Notes under the pieces: model-generated | Database searches by the model: none | What the model saw: only the letters and a program-made list of their open reading frames with translations | Told to the model about the DNA's origin: nothing | Program-made: the position numbers and the translations under genes | Shown: positions 12,961 to 24,778 of the stretch, in pieces | How positions within the stretch are numbered: position 1 is the first letter of the stretch | How the letters are laid out: every line of letters begins with the position of its first letter | Assembly (NCBI RefSeq): GCF_018691265.1 | Contig: NW_024881295.1 | Location: 18,523,904 to 18,587,903 of the forward strand | Origin: Tyto alba | Lineage: Eukaryota > Chordata > Aves > Strigiformes > Tytonidae | DNA: 64,000 nucleotides | Reading direction: 5' to 3'

Positions 12961-13515
12961 TTATCACTCAGATTTTCTGCCTTAACCATTTCATGTGACA
13001 GCAGGTTCTGACCATCTCCCCGGGGGTGCTAATTGTATGTCTGATAAATCTGGGTAACCAAGCTCTTGGGTGTTTTCCAGTTTCCAGCTGATGAAGTGGT
13101 GGGAGGGGCACTAGGGCTCTTGCTAAGGCTCTGGTGGGAGAAGGTGCAGCATGGTGGAGTTGTTGGCAAAAGCCAGTAAAATAGATGTTGGGATTCTGTG
13201 GGCTGTCTGTTTGGGAATGTTTGGGGCCCAGTAGGCTTTCCACACTTAAAGACACTTTGGATCAGGGCCCATTTGCACAGAATTAGGGGGATTTTTAACT
13301 TCTCAAGGGTGTTTGATGGTAACTATAGCTGCATTTTACAGGGGAGGGAGGATGACAGAATGAGCATAGCAGAAACTGACTTTATTAATGGTTGGGACCT
13401 TGTGGTGCTGGGTACTGTGCCTGTAAGGCTAGTGCCAGTTGATATTAATGGGCTCTGAGTGGACCAGGACTCTTTTTGACTAGCGGATGCTCCTGGGCCT
13501 CAGAAAGATGACAAC
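12961..13515. other. No gene recognised
   Basis: Mixed-composition sequence; short frames on both strands are not convincing. It may be degraded repeat. Confidence 0.3.
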
Positions 13516-14118
13516 CTGATAGGGCCCCATATCCTGGGCTGCATTAGAAGTGTGGCCAGCAGGTCAAGGGAGGTGATTCTGCCCCTCTGCTCTGCTCTTG
13601 TGAGACCCCACCTGGAGTGCTGGGTCCAGCGCTGGGGCTCCCAACATAAGAACGTAGACCTGCTCAAGCAGGTCCAGGGGAAGGCTACAAAGATGATCAG
13701 AGGCTGGAGCACATCCCCTGTGAGGACAGGCTGAGAGAGTTAGGGCTCTTCAGCTTAGAGAAGAGAAGGCTCCAGGGAGGCATTACAGTCAGCGGCTTTC
13801 CAGTACTTAAGGGAGGCCTGCAGGAAAGCCAGGGAGGACTCTTCATCAGGGAGTGTAGGGATAGGACAAGGGATAACAGTTTTAAACTGGAAGAGGGTAG
13901 ATTTAGATTAGATATTAGGAAGAAATTCTTTACTGTGAGGGTGGTGAGACAGGTTGCCCAGAGAAGCTGTGGCTGCCCGCTCCCTAGAAGTGTTCAAGGC
14001 CAGGTTAGATGAGGCTTTGAGCAACCTGATCTAGTGGAAGGTGTCATCTTCTCGTGGCAGGGAGGGTGGAACTAGATGATTTTTAAGGTCCCTTCCAACC
14101 CAAACCATTCTATGATTC
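13516..14118 (+). mobile_element. CR1 LINE 3' end (longer copy)
   Basis: Covers the end of CR1 ORF2 and the 3' UTR: a GGCTGCATTAGAAG start, the [13 protein letters not shown] segment (about 13610-13655), then the shared region ending CCAACCCAAACCATTCTATGATTC at 14118. Small deletions relative to the 8608 and 53700 copies break the frame. Confidence 0.9.
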
Positions 14119-15000
14119 ATCTGGCACAGGAACTATGTCTAAAGCGTGATTGATAGCTAGCCTACCTGTGCTTCATCCCAAACCTTTAGGACTAGCCTAG
14201 TGAGTAGTCAGGGAGCCTCAGTCATCCTGGGGCCTTTATCTTTGAGCATATGCTAGTGCTGCCTGAAAGACAGAGTCTGTATTTTTCACTGGAGTTTGTA
14301 GTTGGAGTCCAGACCCTAAAGGAGGGTTCTGATTCTGAAATTCAGATGGTATCCCCCTGTCATGTGACACATTTGCAAGACAGGTTAACCCACAGTAAGA
14401 GATTTGCGAGAGCACTTGCTTGTTTTGGCTAGGTCTAATCCTGTGAAAGAGCACATGGAGACACAGTTGCAATGCCTCCATTATCATCATACTCAGTTTT
14501 AATAGTTGGTCTGATTTCTAAGTCTGGTCAGGCTTCAAGAATGGAGGAATTTGGCATATAATTGTCTGAAGTCAGATTGGACCAAATATTTCTGTCCCAG
14601 TTGTCTTGAATCTACAAATATTTCTGTATTTTTGTTTCAGAAACTCCCTTTTAGGCAGCTTCCAGCTGCCTGTCAGGTTTGTCCTGGGCAGATACTACCA
14701 CCATGGTGACCATCTGGCTCTCTCATTTCTCCGCAGCTACCTGAAGGCTTCAAACACAGGCAGTGGCAAGAGTCTTGCATATCCCAGCCCAAGGGTCCTG
14801 CTGGGCTTGAGATAATGCTTTCTGTAGGGAGTGAGATTGGGTTTCATCTGCATTTGAATGGTGCTCAGCATTTCTAAGACCATGAGCTAAGAGAAACAGG
14901 CAGGGTAATTTTCCCTTTTTGATTTTATCTCTCTGATTTGATTTAATCACCGAAGGGAACAAGTAGTGCCCTCCTTAAGAGCATCTGGTGCCCACAGGCA
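14119..15000. other. No gene recognised
   Basis: Unassigned sequence. A good pyrimidine tract and AG occur near 14640, but I found no matching donor. Confidence 0.3.
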
Positions 15001-15007
15001 AGGCAAG

Positions 15008-15025
15008 CCCCCCCCCCCCCCCCCC
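15008..15025. repeat. C18 homopolymer
   Basis: A run of 18 C (G on the other strand). Such a tract may slip in replication and is prone to sequencing or assembly error. Confidence 0.9.
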
Positions 15026-15049
15026 AAACAGTTCACATACCTGCTGTGA

Positions 15050-15555
15050 GGCTGAGTGCTGCATCCTGCTGTTGACTCTGGAGTGGAGGGGGCTTGAGAC
15101 AGCCTGGCTGAGTTAGATTCAGGATATGGTCACAGACATCAGACCAACAGCTTTAGGGATAAACAGTTTATCTCAAAATAACAGTACAGTAAGTATCAAT
15201 CAGCAGTACACTTATCTGGGTCAAAATGACAGTAAATCCATAATTCACTAATACTGGGCTAAACTTAATTCAGTAAATCCAACTTAATCCAAACCTCAGT
15301 ATTGGGGCCTGCAAAGACCATGATTATCAGGCAGGCCAGCAGGAAGCAGGGCAGGGCTTCTTCAGATGAATGACTCAACCAGCCAATGGGTCTGGGGAAT
15401 TAAAAATTTTCTGTTCGAACTGTCCTGCTTTTATTGTTGAGTCATGGAAGTGCTATCTGAACTTGCTGACCATGCGTGGCATCTCTGCTCCCTTCTGTGT
15501 TGCTTCTTTCATTTGTGAGCTCTGAAATAGCATATAATACAATACTAACCCCACA
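15050..15555 (-). mobile_element. LTR, minus orientation, U3 start at 15555
   Basis: On the minus strand the LTR begins TGTGGGGTTAGTATTG at 15555. It is preceded by a purine-rich tract (AAGGAAGGGGTGG, within 15556-15575) that fits a polypurine tract, so this is a 3' LTR. The low-coordinate end is not resolved. Confidence 0.65.
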
Positions 15556-15902
15556 CTTCCACCCCTTCCTTATGTGACTCAGTGGGGGAAATCACGATCG
15601 ATCGTTGTGTCCTGGCTATTCAATGCCAGGACTGATGTTTATGCCACACACCCCCCTAAGTGTGTCAGGTGCAGAGAAGAGTTTTGTCATGGAGCCTCTT
15701 TGTCTCTACTTTCTCCTTGAAATGGAATTATTGTGTTCCTTTCAGAAATTGTGAAATCTCTCAAATGACTGAAACTGAAAAAGGGTGGAAGGAGAGTTTG
15801 TAGGTCTAAAACTGGATGTTGGCCTGGAGAACTGGTCTGTACTGCTTGTGCTACAGAGTTCTGGTGGGTAGGTAGAAAAGTGATGCAACTAAGTGTGAAG
15901 CG
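15556..15902 (-). mobile_element. Polypurine tract and short ERV internal remnant
   Basis: The sequence between the U3 start at 15555 and the next LTR at 15903 lies where the 3' end of a provirus would be. No env motif was recognised. The ERV was evidently truncated here. Confidence 0.4.
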
Positions 15903-16446
15903 TGGAAACAAACTTTACAACTCACAAAGAGTTATAAAGCAGGTATGTTTATTGCAGCACTGGGTGCAAGGGGGATCACTCCTTCTGGCTTACACACCAT
16001 ATCAGAAAGCAAGCGTTCTTTTATGATAGAAAAGCTTGCCTATTCATTAGTATAGACTGGGTTATTACAATTAGTTCTGGGAATAGGCGTAACTATTGTA
16101 ATTATTTCCATGAACTCATTATCGTAAGTCTCCTTCTTCTGCCGCATGTGTACTGCTGTCTGGTGGTCATGGGTCAGGGTCCTCTGGAGGAAGGCTCGTA
16201 GTCTTCTTCACCGTGTACTTTTCACCTTTGTCTCATAATGCTGAGGTAGCTGCGTCAGTAACCGCAGGTCCCACCCAGATGGCTACTCCTCACAGACAGT
16301 AAGGTCCCCATAATTAACACTTGGGTACCTTGATATCTGTGAAGGCCTCTTGCAACAATGTTATCTTTCAAGGCTCCTGGAAACCAAATTTCCCATTATT
16401 TATTTGCTAAGCTTTCAGTGTTTTGCTAAGTGTTTATTTTCTCCTA
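15903..16446 (-). mobile_element. LTR, minus orientation, related to the 19.1-kb LTR
   Basis: Reads TGGAAACAAACTT from 15903 and has a minus-strand poly(A) signal at 15948-15953 in the context GCAATAAACATACCTGC. The first 100 bases (U5/R) closely match the LTR at 19140, but the rest differs, so the two belong to related but distinct subfamilies or the U3 was exchanged. The high-coordinate end is approximate. Confidence 0.65.
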
Positions 16447-16968
16447 TCAAGTGGATTGCAGATGTTGTTAGCCTTGCATATTTTGTGAAGTTTTGTGCAG
16501 AGCTCTAGTCTGCTCCAGGGCAGTGTGCTGATTCACAGAAGGTCCCATCCAAAGCAGCAAGGGTTAAGCAGGAAGCACTGCCCATTTTTGCCTGAGGGTG
16601 AGTGGCCAGGAGTCTTTGGCAATAAAGAAAAGTAAATGGGCTGGATGAGCAGTCAGGGTCAAGTGCTTCTGAATCAACTGGACCCTGTTCCCTGGCAGCT
16701 TAGGGATCCCAGCACCTGTGATGGACATGGCACAGTTCCCCTGCCAGGCACGATACCACAGTGTCCTTTGGAGAGAAGTGCCTGGAGCAAGCTAGGAAGA
16801 GCTGTTAGCTGCTGATGGAAGAGGAATGGCTGGCCTTCTCCTTGGTGATCTCCACTTACTTGGGATGCTGGGTGAGGATACTTTGCTGGGAATTGAGTGA
16901 TACCTATTGGGTAGATTATAAGGAATTTACAATAGAAGCAAGATAGTCCTCACTTGCACGTCCCCACG
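16447..16968. other. No gene recognised
   Basis: Unassigned sequence between two LTRs. It may be ERV interior, but no motif was seen. Confidence 0.3.
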
Positions 16969-17954
16969 TGTTGGGTTTCTGTGACTTGGTTTTTTTGGTA
17001 GCAGGGGAGGGGGCTACAGTGGTGCCCCCTGTGAGAAGCTTCTTGAAAGCTTCCCCGGCTCCAAGTTGGACCTGCCTCTGGCCAGGGCCGAGCCAACTAG
17101 TGACAGCGGCTGAGCCTCTGCAAGAATGTATTTAAGAAGGGGAACCTGAGAGGGGACTGGGACTTGTGAGGAGGATTTATGAGAAAGACGAACACCAAGA
17201 TCAGCGGAAGGAAGGGGAAGGAAAAAGGGGTGAGGTGTGCTGGAGCAGAGCCCCCTGTATCCTGTGGTGAGATAGCAGGGCCGCCCACTCTGCCACCCGT
17301 GGAGATCCACGGTGGAGGAGTTCACACCAGGACAGATGGCTGCACTTAAAGGAAGCTGGGACTCTGAGGGGAGAAGCGGCACCCGCTGTTGCGGTTCGGC
17401 GCTGGGAGGACTGCAGCATGCAGGGGTGACCCCCGCCAGAGCAGCCTGGGAACGGCTGCGGCCCGTGGGGAGGACTCGCTGCGGAGAAGGTTCGTGGAGG
17501 CCCCTCTGCAGGGAGAGGGGAGCCCCGGGGAGCAGGGAGGGATGTGCGGCGCTCACCCCCCACCCCGTCCTGAGGAGGAGGGAGCTGTGAGCTGACTGTA
17601 ACCCCCATCCCTTGTCCCCTGCGCTGCTGGGGGAGGAGGGAGAGAGATCAGAGCAGAGCTGAGCCCCGGGAAAAGGGAAGGGTGGGGGCAGGTGGTTTTT
17701 GGATGTGGTTAGCCCTTCTCACTGTCCCCGCCTTGTCTGTTAAGTGTTGTCTCTGTTAGCATTTGAATTAAAGTGGTGGCTCCTTTTCTCCCCCTAAAGT
17801 TTATCTTTTGATGGTAATGGTTGAGCACCCCTCCCCTTACTTATCTTGATTCCTGAGCCATTTTTGCTTCACTTTCTTCTCATTCCCAGAGAAGGGAAGG
17901 GGTGAATGAATGGCTGGGTTGTGCTCAGTTGCCCTCTGGGCTCAAACCAGGACA
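16969..17954 (+). mobile_element. Solo ERVL-type LTR (986 bp) with target duplication
   Basis: Starts TGTTGGGTTTCTGTG and ends GCTCAAACCAGGACA. The flanks are CCACG (16964-16968) and CCACA (17955-17959): a 5-bp duplication differing by one CpG transition. A 5-bp duplication fits ERVL. The interior is G-rich with CpGs (17340-17560) and carries an ATTAAA signal near 17766. Long minus-strand frames inside (for example 17014-17556) are composition artefacts. Confidence 0.8.
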
Positions 17955-18824
17955 CCACACCAGAGTAATTTTTGTACTCTGAGTGTACATGTGGCTCTTA
18001 GTTACATGCAGGAGCCCTACATGTAGGAGTAGTGCCTAGAGACTTCTCTTTAAAGTTGTTGTACTGAGTGTTCAGGTTAACAGTTTACATGAGTAAACTC
18101 AGAAAAGTTAAGTTGAAGATATTCTCAGTTAAGTTGAAGATGCTTATTCTTAGTTTATATTTCTGGCTTTTTATATGTATATGTAAGTTAACTTTTATGT
18201 TCAGTTTGATTTGAGAAAAAAAAAAAAGTGGGAGCTTCAATGTGATGCCATGTGCAGTTACCTCCAGGCTCAAGCCAGATCTTATTTGGCCATCTAAAAA
18301 CACTAACTTAAGCGTGCTCTGTCTGTTCTTAACCAAACAGGCAAATCTTTTTACCTAAATGGAAATAAATAGTATGTTTATTAGTTAACCCTTACATTTA
18401 AATTGTCATCTTGCATACTTGAGGCAGATGAACTGCTTTTATTTATGTTGCTTTCTGTGTCATGCACTAATTCCTAACTATCTGTGCCCCTGATTTATTT
18501 ATATTTGTGTGACATGGGGGGATTGTTGTAGGACAGCCTCAGTGCTGTCTGCATTCTCCACCAGCTTGTCCCAGGGCAGCCATGTGCTGGAGCACAAGGA
18601 TCAATTTGTAGCCATCAATACCTTTAATGCCTTCAGCGTGTTGAATTTCATCATGGTGTGCTGGGATGGTCAGTTGATTAGTATGGAAGTGGTTATGCCA
18701 GCGAAAAAGATGAGCCCGTAATTCAAGTATCTCTTATCTAAAACTAATAAAACAGTAGTTCTAAATAAAGCATATCAGCCATGAGCTTTACAGTTCGATG
18801 CTGTTTGCAGCCCTGTACTGCCTT
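17955..18824. other. Mostly unassigned sequence with a short tandem repeat
   Basis: AT-rich; contains two exact copies of AGTTAAGTTGAAGAT at 18106-18120 and 18127-18141 (period 21). No gene was found. Confidence 0.4.
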
Positions 18825-19085
18825 GGAATGGAGTTAATTTTCTTCACACCAGCTGGGTTTTGGATCTGTGGCTAAGACAGTGTTGGTAACTCACCAGTGT
18901 TTTGGTGATTGCTGACCAGTGTTTGCACAGCAGCAGGCCCTCTTCTGTTTCCTACTCTGCCCCTACAATGAGTGGGATGAGAGGAGGCACAGCCAGGACA
19001 GGTGACCCACATTGGCGAAAGGGGATATTCCATGCAGTATAACCTCATGCTCACCAGTAAAAACAGAAGGAGGAAGAAGTGGGGT
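18825..19085 (+). mobile_element. ERV LTR fragment, + orientation
   Basis: Resembles the reverse complement of the LTRs at 54833-55421 and 43850-44075: a GTTAATTTTCTTC start, a CAGTGTTTTGGTGATTGCTG segment and a GGCACAGCCAGGACAGGTGACC segment followed by GGGGATATTCCATGC. It is truncated at or before the LTR at 19140. Confidence 0.7.
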
Positions 19086-19139
19086 TTGGCTTCCAAGGTG
19101 GCTGTTGCTCAGAGACTAGCCAAGCATCAGTCTGATGCG

Positions 19140-19728
19140 TGGAAACAAACCTTACAACTCAGAGTTATAAAGCAGGTATGTTTATTGCAGCACTGCGTGC
19201 AACAGGGATCGCTATTCCTAGCTTGCACACCAACAGCACATTTTGCCAACAATTTATACAGTGCAGGTATACATATTCATGGTATTACGCAACACAAACA
19301 TACATATGCATAAGAGAGGCAGGATTAGTTTGCACACTGTCTCAGATCTGTCTCTGGTGGTCATTTACTTCTTGAGGGGTCTTGTCTTCCTCTCTCTCTT
19401 TTGTCCTTTAGATGAACTTTAGTCACTCATGCATGCTCTCTTTGTACTTGGTGATCTCAGCAGCTTCCTGATGGGTTCTAACCAGTTTTATGGTCAGACT
19501 AACACCATTATTCTTGTTATCTCTCCCTGTGTCTGACACATTGTGTCTTTGACGAATACCAGTCCCTGATAAACTTAATCCTTGACAAGCACCAGTGTCC
19601 AGTAAACGAGTTTTAAAAGAACATTGAAGGTAAACAGGATTTTTAAGAAATTGCAAAGCAGTTAGTTCCCTATACCAAGTCTGCTTGTGGGAGGTGGTGA
19701 GTAATTGCTTTTCTGTTGCTTGTTTCCA
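19140..19728 (-). mobile_element. 3' LTR (589 bp) with perfect 9-nt inverted ends
   Basis: The + strand reads TGGAAACAA at one end and TTGTTTCCA at the other, a perfect inverted repeat. A minus-strand poly(A) signal lies at 19181-19186. Just outside the high end the minus strand reads AAAGAAAAGGGGAGGCAGGGGG (19729 to about 19750), a polypurine tract, so this is the 3' LTR of a minus-strand provirus. Confidence 0.8.
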
Positions 19729-20640
19729 CCCCCTGCCTCCCCTTTTCTTTACCTGTTAAACTCTCTTGAGTTTTCTCACTTTTTGTTCTTCTCGATTTTC
19801 TCCCCTGTTCTGCTTGGGGATGAGCAAGTGGCTGCATGGGGGTGCTTGGCTGCTGGCTGAGATCAACGTACCATAAGCCATGCTACAGTTAGTTACACCA
19901 GAGGAGTTGAGCTCCCATGGATGTATCCTGATAGGTAACTGGGGGGAGGGCAGCCCTATGTTGGCTGTCACATTGATAAAAATGAGATTTTGCTGACCAC
20001 ATTTCAGATCAGATTACAATGCTAGCTTCTTCCTTATCAGTGGACCTGCACTAAGTAAACTTCAGTGTTTTTGAAAAGCAATGAGATCTACTGGTGGCTG
20101 TTTCTCTAGAGTGATCAAAGGATCTTCCACAGGGTGTAAGAGAGTACTTGTAACTCCCTGAAACAAAGACTGAGAGAAGCAAGCTGAGGGAAGCATAAAC
20201 AATTGCAAGAGAGGAGACTTGGTAAAGATAAGGGGGTGGGGGGAGGTGTGTGTGGAGGCCCTCCCAGCCTTTCCAAGGAGCGTCTCAAATATCCAAAAGC
20301 ACCCTAAGACAAAACTATAGTCGCGGGGTAGATAATGTGAAGTCTGGATAACGCAGGCTTTGTGCTCAGTGAGTTGATAAGGTTGCCTGGATAGCACAGG
20401 ATATGTCTGGAAGAAGGAGCCTTGTGGGGACAGGATGGTTCTGCTCTGGTGCACCTTGTAAAGTTTCAGGGCCATCTGTCCAGAGAATGACCTTTGCTTC
20501 ATTATCTGCGAAATGCACGTTAAAGTTGAGCCCCCTGCATATGCTAATGAAGGCTAACAAGATCATGGTAGTTACAACATCCCATGAAGCGCCTTATTCC
20601 TCCCCATACATATAAGATGTCGATATGTGGGTTGACCTAG
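19729..20640 (-). pseudogene. Probable 3' internal remnant (env region) of minus-strand ERV
   Basis: Located directly 5' of the polypurine tract and LTR at 19140 on the minus strand, where env is expected. Minus-strand frames of 66-146 codons exist (20062-20502, 20366-20566). The latter starts with a short hydrophobic segment (MILLAFISIC), but no diagnostic env motif was seen. Assignment is by position only. Confidence 0.35.
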
Positions 20641-21250
20641 GGAAGGACCCAAGGAAAGTGTTTCTAAATTGAGGAGGGCCAAGGATAACAGTAGTGAAGA
20701 AGACAGATGCGTCCTTCAGCCCTCATTGACAGGACCAATGCAGGAACCTGGACTGGTGATCCCTATTTCTATCCCCATCTCTCTTCTCTGTCTCTCTTGT
20801 TCTCTTTACCCTGCTTATCCTTGTTATCATTAAGTAATGCAAGGCGTATCATATCGCTTGCCATAATTTCTTATATGCATAGTCAATTTTCATCTATCCA
20901 ATTAATACACTGTGGGATTTTAATAAGTGTTTATGTATGGACTTTGAGATTTATCTTGCTGTTGTCCAGTCTGTTGGGAATTTACGAATCCAAGTCACTT
21001 ATCTCTCTCTTCTGAGCGAGATATGGCACAGGGTTGATTTTGATGTGCTGACTTTATATTATTAGTCTCCTGGTCCCAATGTTACATGGGTTACCTAATT
21101 GCATACTGCTTATTTGTCATCATTCCTTTCATCTCCTGTTGCTGATTACTTCCTCGTGGTACTTTTGGGTTACTGGTGTCACTAAACTCCGGGTGAAAAT
21201 GGTTTACTTCCTTTCACTAGTCATGCTAAGGTCAGTCTGTTAGCAGGAGC
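20641..21250. mobile_element. Possible LTR segment
   Basis: A short stretch (GGACCAATGCAGG..., then a CT-rich run at 20760-20815) resembles the middle of the LTR at 23528-24278. The similarity is partial; the ends are unknown. Confidence 0.3.
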
Positions 21251-23004
21251 AAATGTATAGCAGTGTTACCTAGTGGAGGATAGAGATCATGACTATGCAA
21301 ACATTACAGTGATCTAATTTTTTTTAATAGCCCAAGCACTACAGTATACAATTACAATTAAAAAAAATTGCACAGATACAGTAACATATAGTTATGGTAA
21401 ACTGTAGTAGAGAGCTATTCTGTTCATGTAGTTTATTCAAGATTGAAGCAGGTTATTAGGAACATGTAATGAACTGGCAGTCACTGAACTATGTCATCAG
21501 AAGAAAAATTGATAATAAATAAACCACAAAATGTGACAATTTAAAAATATTAAGCTTCTACAGTTTCTGGAAGCACCCACTGTTTCTAAACACCCTTCTT
21601 TTATCTCAGAAAGTTCTAATCTCTCTGTGATATGCATCCCTTTCTCTCCACCTTGTAACTCAGATGTATGGGTTACAAGCAGAAGCCCTCTTCTTGCACA
21701 CAGCTTCTGTGAGAGATGGGGTTGCTTCAGCTTTATGTGAGCATTTACTGTTGCCTAGAACCTGCCGATCCCCATGCTGGTAAGAAAGCATCCTGTGAGT
21801 TTGCATGCACACAGCTGAGGTGTGGGTCCCTACTTGTTGCACTGTGCACTGTCAGTCCTCTAGCTGGATACAGGCTGGGCTCCTTAAAGCATCTGATGGA
21901 GAGGATACTCTGGCACAGGTAGAGGCTGTGATATTAGCAGCGTGACTTTGGGCAGTGTCACACAGGTCTTCACTACTGCTGTTTACACTCCAAGGTGTTT
22001 TCCTCTTGTTAAAAATTTCACACTTCTCTTGTACCTCTGTTGAGTCCTTTTTTGTTTCAAAAGTGTCTTTGGACTTCTCTGTTTATTGTTTAATCCAGGT
22101 TATGATTGTATTCCTTTTCAACACCATCAGTCGGTGGTTGATGACCATCTTCCCTTTTGATTTGATCGGTTTTGGACAGATGCTGTCCAGATAAACTAGT
22201 CTTTGGTACACACACACAGAGAATGCACACTTGCATTCTGACCTTACAAGATACTATTATCCAGCCTATTTGTCAGGGGTGGACTGTAGGGCTGCAGGAA
22301 CACCTATTGTTTAGTGTTGACATAGCCTGGAGAAGGATGTTTGCCTCCATAACTGTTGATTTTTCGGGTGGTGGGGATCTTCAGTGTTGTGGTACTCTGC
22401 TGCTGGTCTTAGCCCACAGTTGGTGAGCTGTCTTTTTATACCCATTAGTTTCAGCAACCTCTTCCCTTTTGCATTTGCTTACTACATTTAAACTAGTTGT
22501 CCATGTTAGCTGGTGAATCATAGAAACCGACTGACTGGTCTTTATATAGATGGCCCAAATTGCCCTCTGACCTCTCTGTGAGGTAAATGGGAGGTGTATC
22601 CACAGAGTATTTCAGGGACATTACATAAGACAGAGGCCAGAGACATGCCTAAAACTATCCGATAGAGAAGTCTAGGTGTAGGTGTTTTAGTCACATATTT
22701 GTTGAAGAGCTATGCTTGTACTCCCACATTCAAGGGGGATGTCTCTCCATTTCATTTCTATGCACCATCAATGAAGAATTGGCAGTTGCCTGGGTAGTAG
22801 TTGCTGATGATATCTGAGGCTTGCAGTTAAGGTGAAAAAGTAGCAGATGGAGTGAAGCAGACATGTGAGAACTAGTCTTCTCTGTCTTTCACATACTGAC
22901 ACTGAACTTCTCAGATATTCTTCCTAAGACAAGTGCTTTCTGCTAAATATCACTTTAGAAAGTAGCATGTTTTGTTGTAATAAAGTTATAAAAAATTTTT
23001 AGGT
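21251..23004. other. No gene recognised
   Basis: AT-rich unassigned sequence. No LTR or CR1 motif was recognised and no frame is convincing. Confidence 0.4.
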
Positions 23005-24778
23005 TGTGATTGTGTTGAGTTTATGTGTGTGGCGGGGGTTTCTGGTAGCAAGGGTGGGGACTACAGGGATCCTTGTGAGAAACTTTTCGAAGCTCCCTCA
23101 GCTCCAAGTCAGACCTGCCTCTGGCCAAGGCTGAGCCAATTAGTGATGGTGGCCCCACTTCTGTGATAATGTATTTGAGAAGGGGAACCTGGGAGGAGGA
23201 GTTGGAGTTGTGAGGAAGCTACTTATGCAGACACTGAGGTCCGTGGAAGAAAGAAGGGGGTTGGAGGTGTGCTGGAACAGAGACTCTTCTGCAGCCTGTG
23301 GTGAGAGGGCAGTCTCTCCTCCTGCTGCCCATGGAGGGCTACGGTGGAGCAGGTGCCCACCTTCAGCCTGTGGAGGACCTCATACTGGAGCAGGAGGCTT
23401 TGCCCAAAGAAGGCTGGGACTCCGTGGGAAGCCCGTGCCGGAATAATTTGGTTCTGGGAGGACTGCAGAGTGTGGGAGGAACCCACACTGGAGCATTTCG
23501 GGAAGAGCTGCAGCCTGTGGGAAGTACTGTGGCAGACAGATGTGTGGACGTTTGTCTTAAACATTTCTTGGTACAGAGGAAACCACAAGCAAGAACGAAA
23601 CACCAACTTCTGGCCCTGTGGAGGTAGGATTTAACGATACATCCTGTGGTTTTGAACTAGGCAGGAACCTGTGACTTTAATGTCTGTCAACAACTAACTG
23701 CAGGTGTAGGGTGGTAGGTGGTTGACCTTGACGAGGGTCTCATGATGCAGCCCCCAAGATATTCTCACTGTCACTTACTTGGGACACCATGAGCTGCCTG
23801 TGCCAAACCAGACCACACCTACCATCAGATGACACCCCGCTCACCATTCATATGCACGAAGTTTATTGGAACGGGGTGGAGATTTTGGCACTCGGACTGT
23901 ATAAAAATGGTATCATCAGAAGCTAGGGGTGGACTCCCACCACCAAGACACCCAAGAATCAGGAGGACCAATGGGACACTGCTGGATTCATGGGTGATGA
24001 TATCTTTCTCTGTCTATCTTTCTCCCCCCGCACTTTCTCTTTAATGAATTATAACTAGATCCAAGTAAGAATGTGTAGCATGGGACTTGCTTATCCAGTT
24101 AAGTTGTTGCCATTAAGTTATTGAATCTAACCACTTGCCTTGTATTTTGTATTAATAAATTGTTAAACTGGTTGCCTGGTGTTGTTTCACCTTAATTTAG
24201 TCTAAGGGTATCTTGAACTTGGTGATAGGTCCCAAAGGGAGGGAGGCTGTCCTAAATGGCTCCTTCCAGGCTGTGACAAGTACTCAGGTTGGAGAAAGTT
24301 CGTGGAGGACTGTCTCTTGTGAGAGGGACCCCGTGCTGGACCGGGGGAAGAGTGCGAGCAGTCCTCCCTCTGAGGAGGAAGGAGCGGCGGAGACAATGGG
24401 TGATGAACTGACCATAGCCCCATCCCCTGCCCTCGTGCATTGCTGGAGGGAAGGGGAGAGAGAAATGGGGAGCAAAGCTGAGCCTGGGAAGAAGGGAGGG
24501 GTGGGGGAAGGTGTTTTTAAGATGAGGTTGTATTTCTCCTTATCCTACTTTGACTTGATTGGTAAATTAGCAGTGGTGGTGGTGTTCACATTAAATTGAT
24601 GTGGGGCTTTTTCCCAAGTCAAGTCTTTTGTCCATGACCATAACTGTTGAGTGAGTCCTCCCCGTCATTATCTTGATTCCTGAGCTTTTTGTTGTATTTT
24701 CTCCTTCCCCATTCCTGAGGCGGAAGGAGTGAGCGACCAGCTGTGTGGTGCTTGGTTGCTCTCTGGGTTCAAACCATG
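23005..24778 (+). mobile_element. ERVL-type LTR interrupted by another LTR
   Basis: The two parts (23005-23527 and 24279-24778) together match the solo LTR at 16969-17954. The first has the TGGCGGGGGTTTCTGGTAGC start and the CAGACCTGCCTCTGGCC segment; the second continues TTGGAGAAAGTTCGTGGAGG and ends GGGTTCAAACCATG. The interruption at 23528-24278 is a foreign LTR with its own target duplication. The last few bases (normally ACA) are missing where the next LTR begins. Confidence 0.75.
23528..24278 (+). mobile_element. Nested LTR (751 bp) with 5-bp target duplication AGTAC
   Basis: Starts TGTGGCAGAC and ends GCTGTGACA, with imperfect inverted ends (TGTGGCAG / TGTCACAG on the other strand). 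AGTAC flanks both sides (23523-23527 and 24279-24283), and removing the insert restores the host LTR text. Inside are TATAAAAA near 23900 and AATAAA near 24154, so the element is in + orientation. Confidence 0.85.

Noticed and set aside
17340..17600. CpG island promoter of a host gene
   Set aside because: The CpG-rich text is shared with other copies of the same LTR family, so it belongs to the LTR.
17014..17608. Minus-strand frames of 180 and 135 codons
   Set aside because: They lie wholly inside the G-rich solo LTR at 16969-17954, are Pro/Ser-rich from composition alone and read antisense to the LTR.
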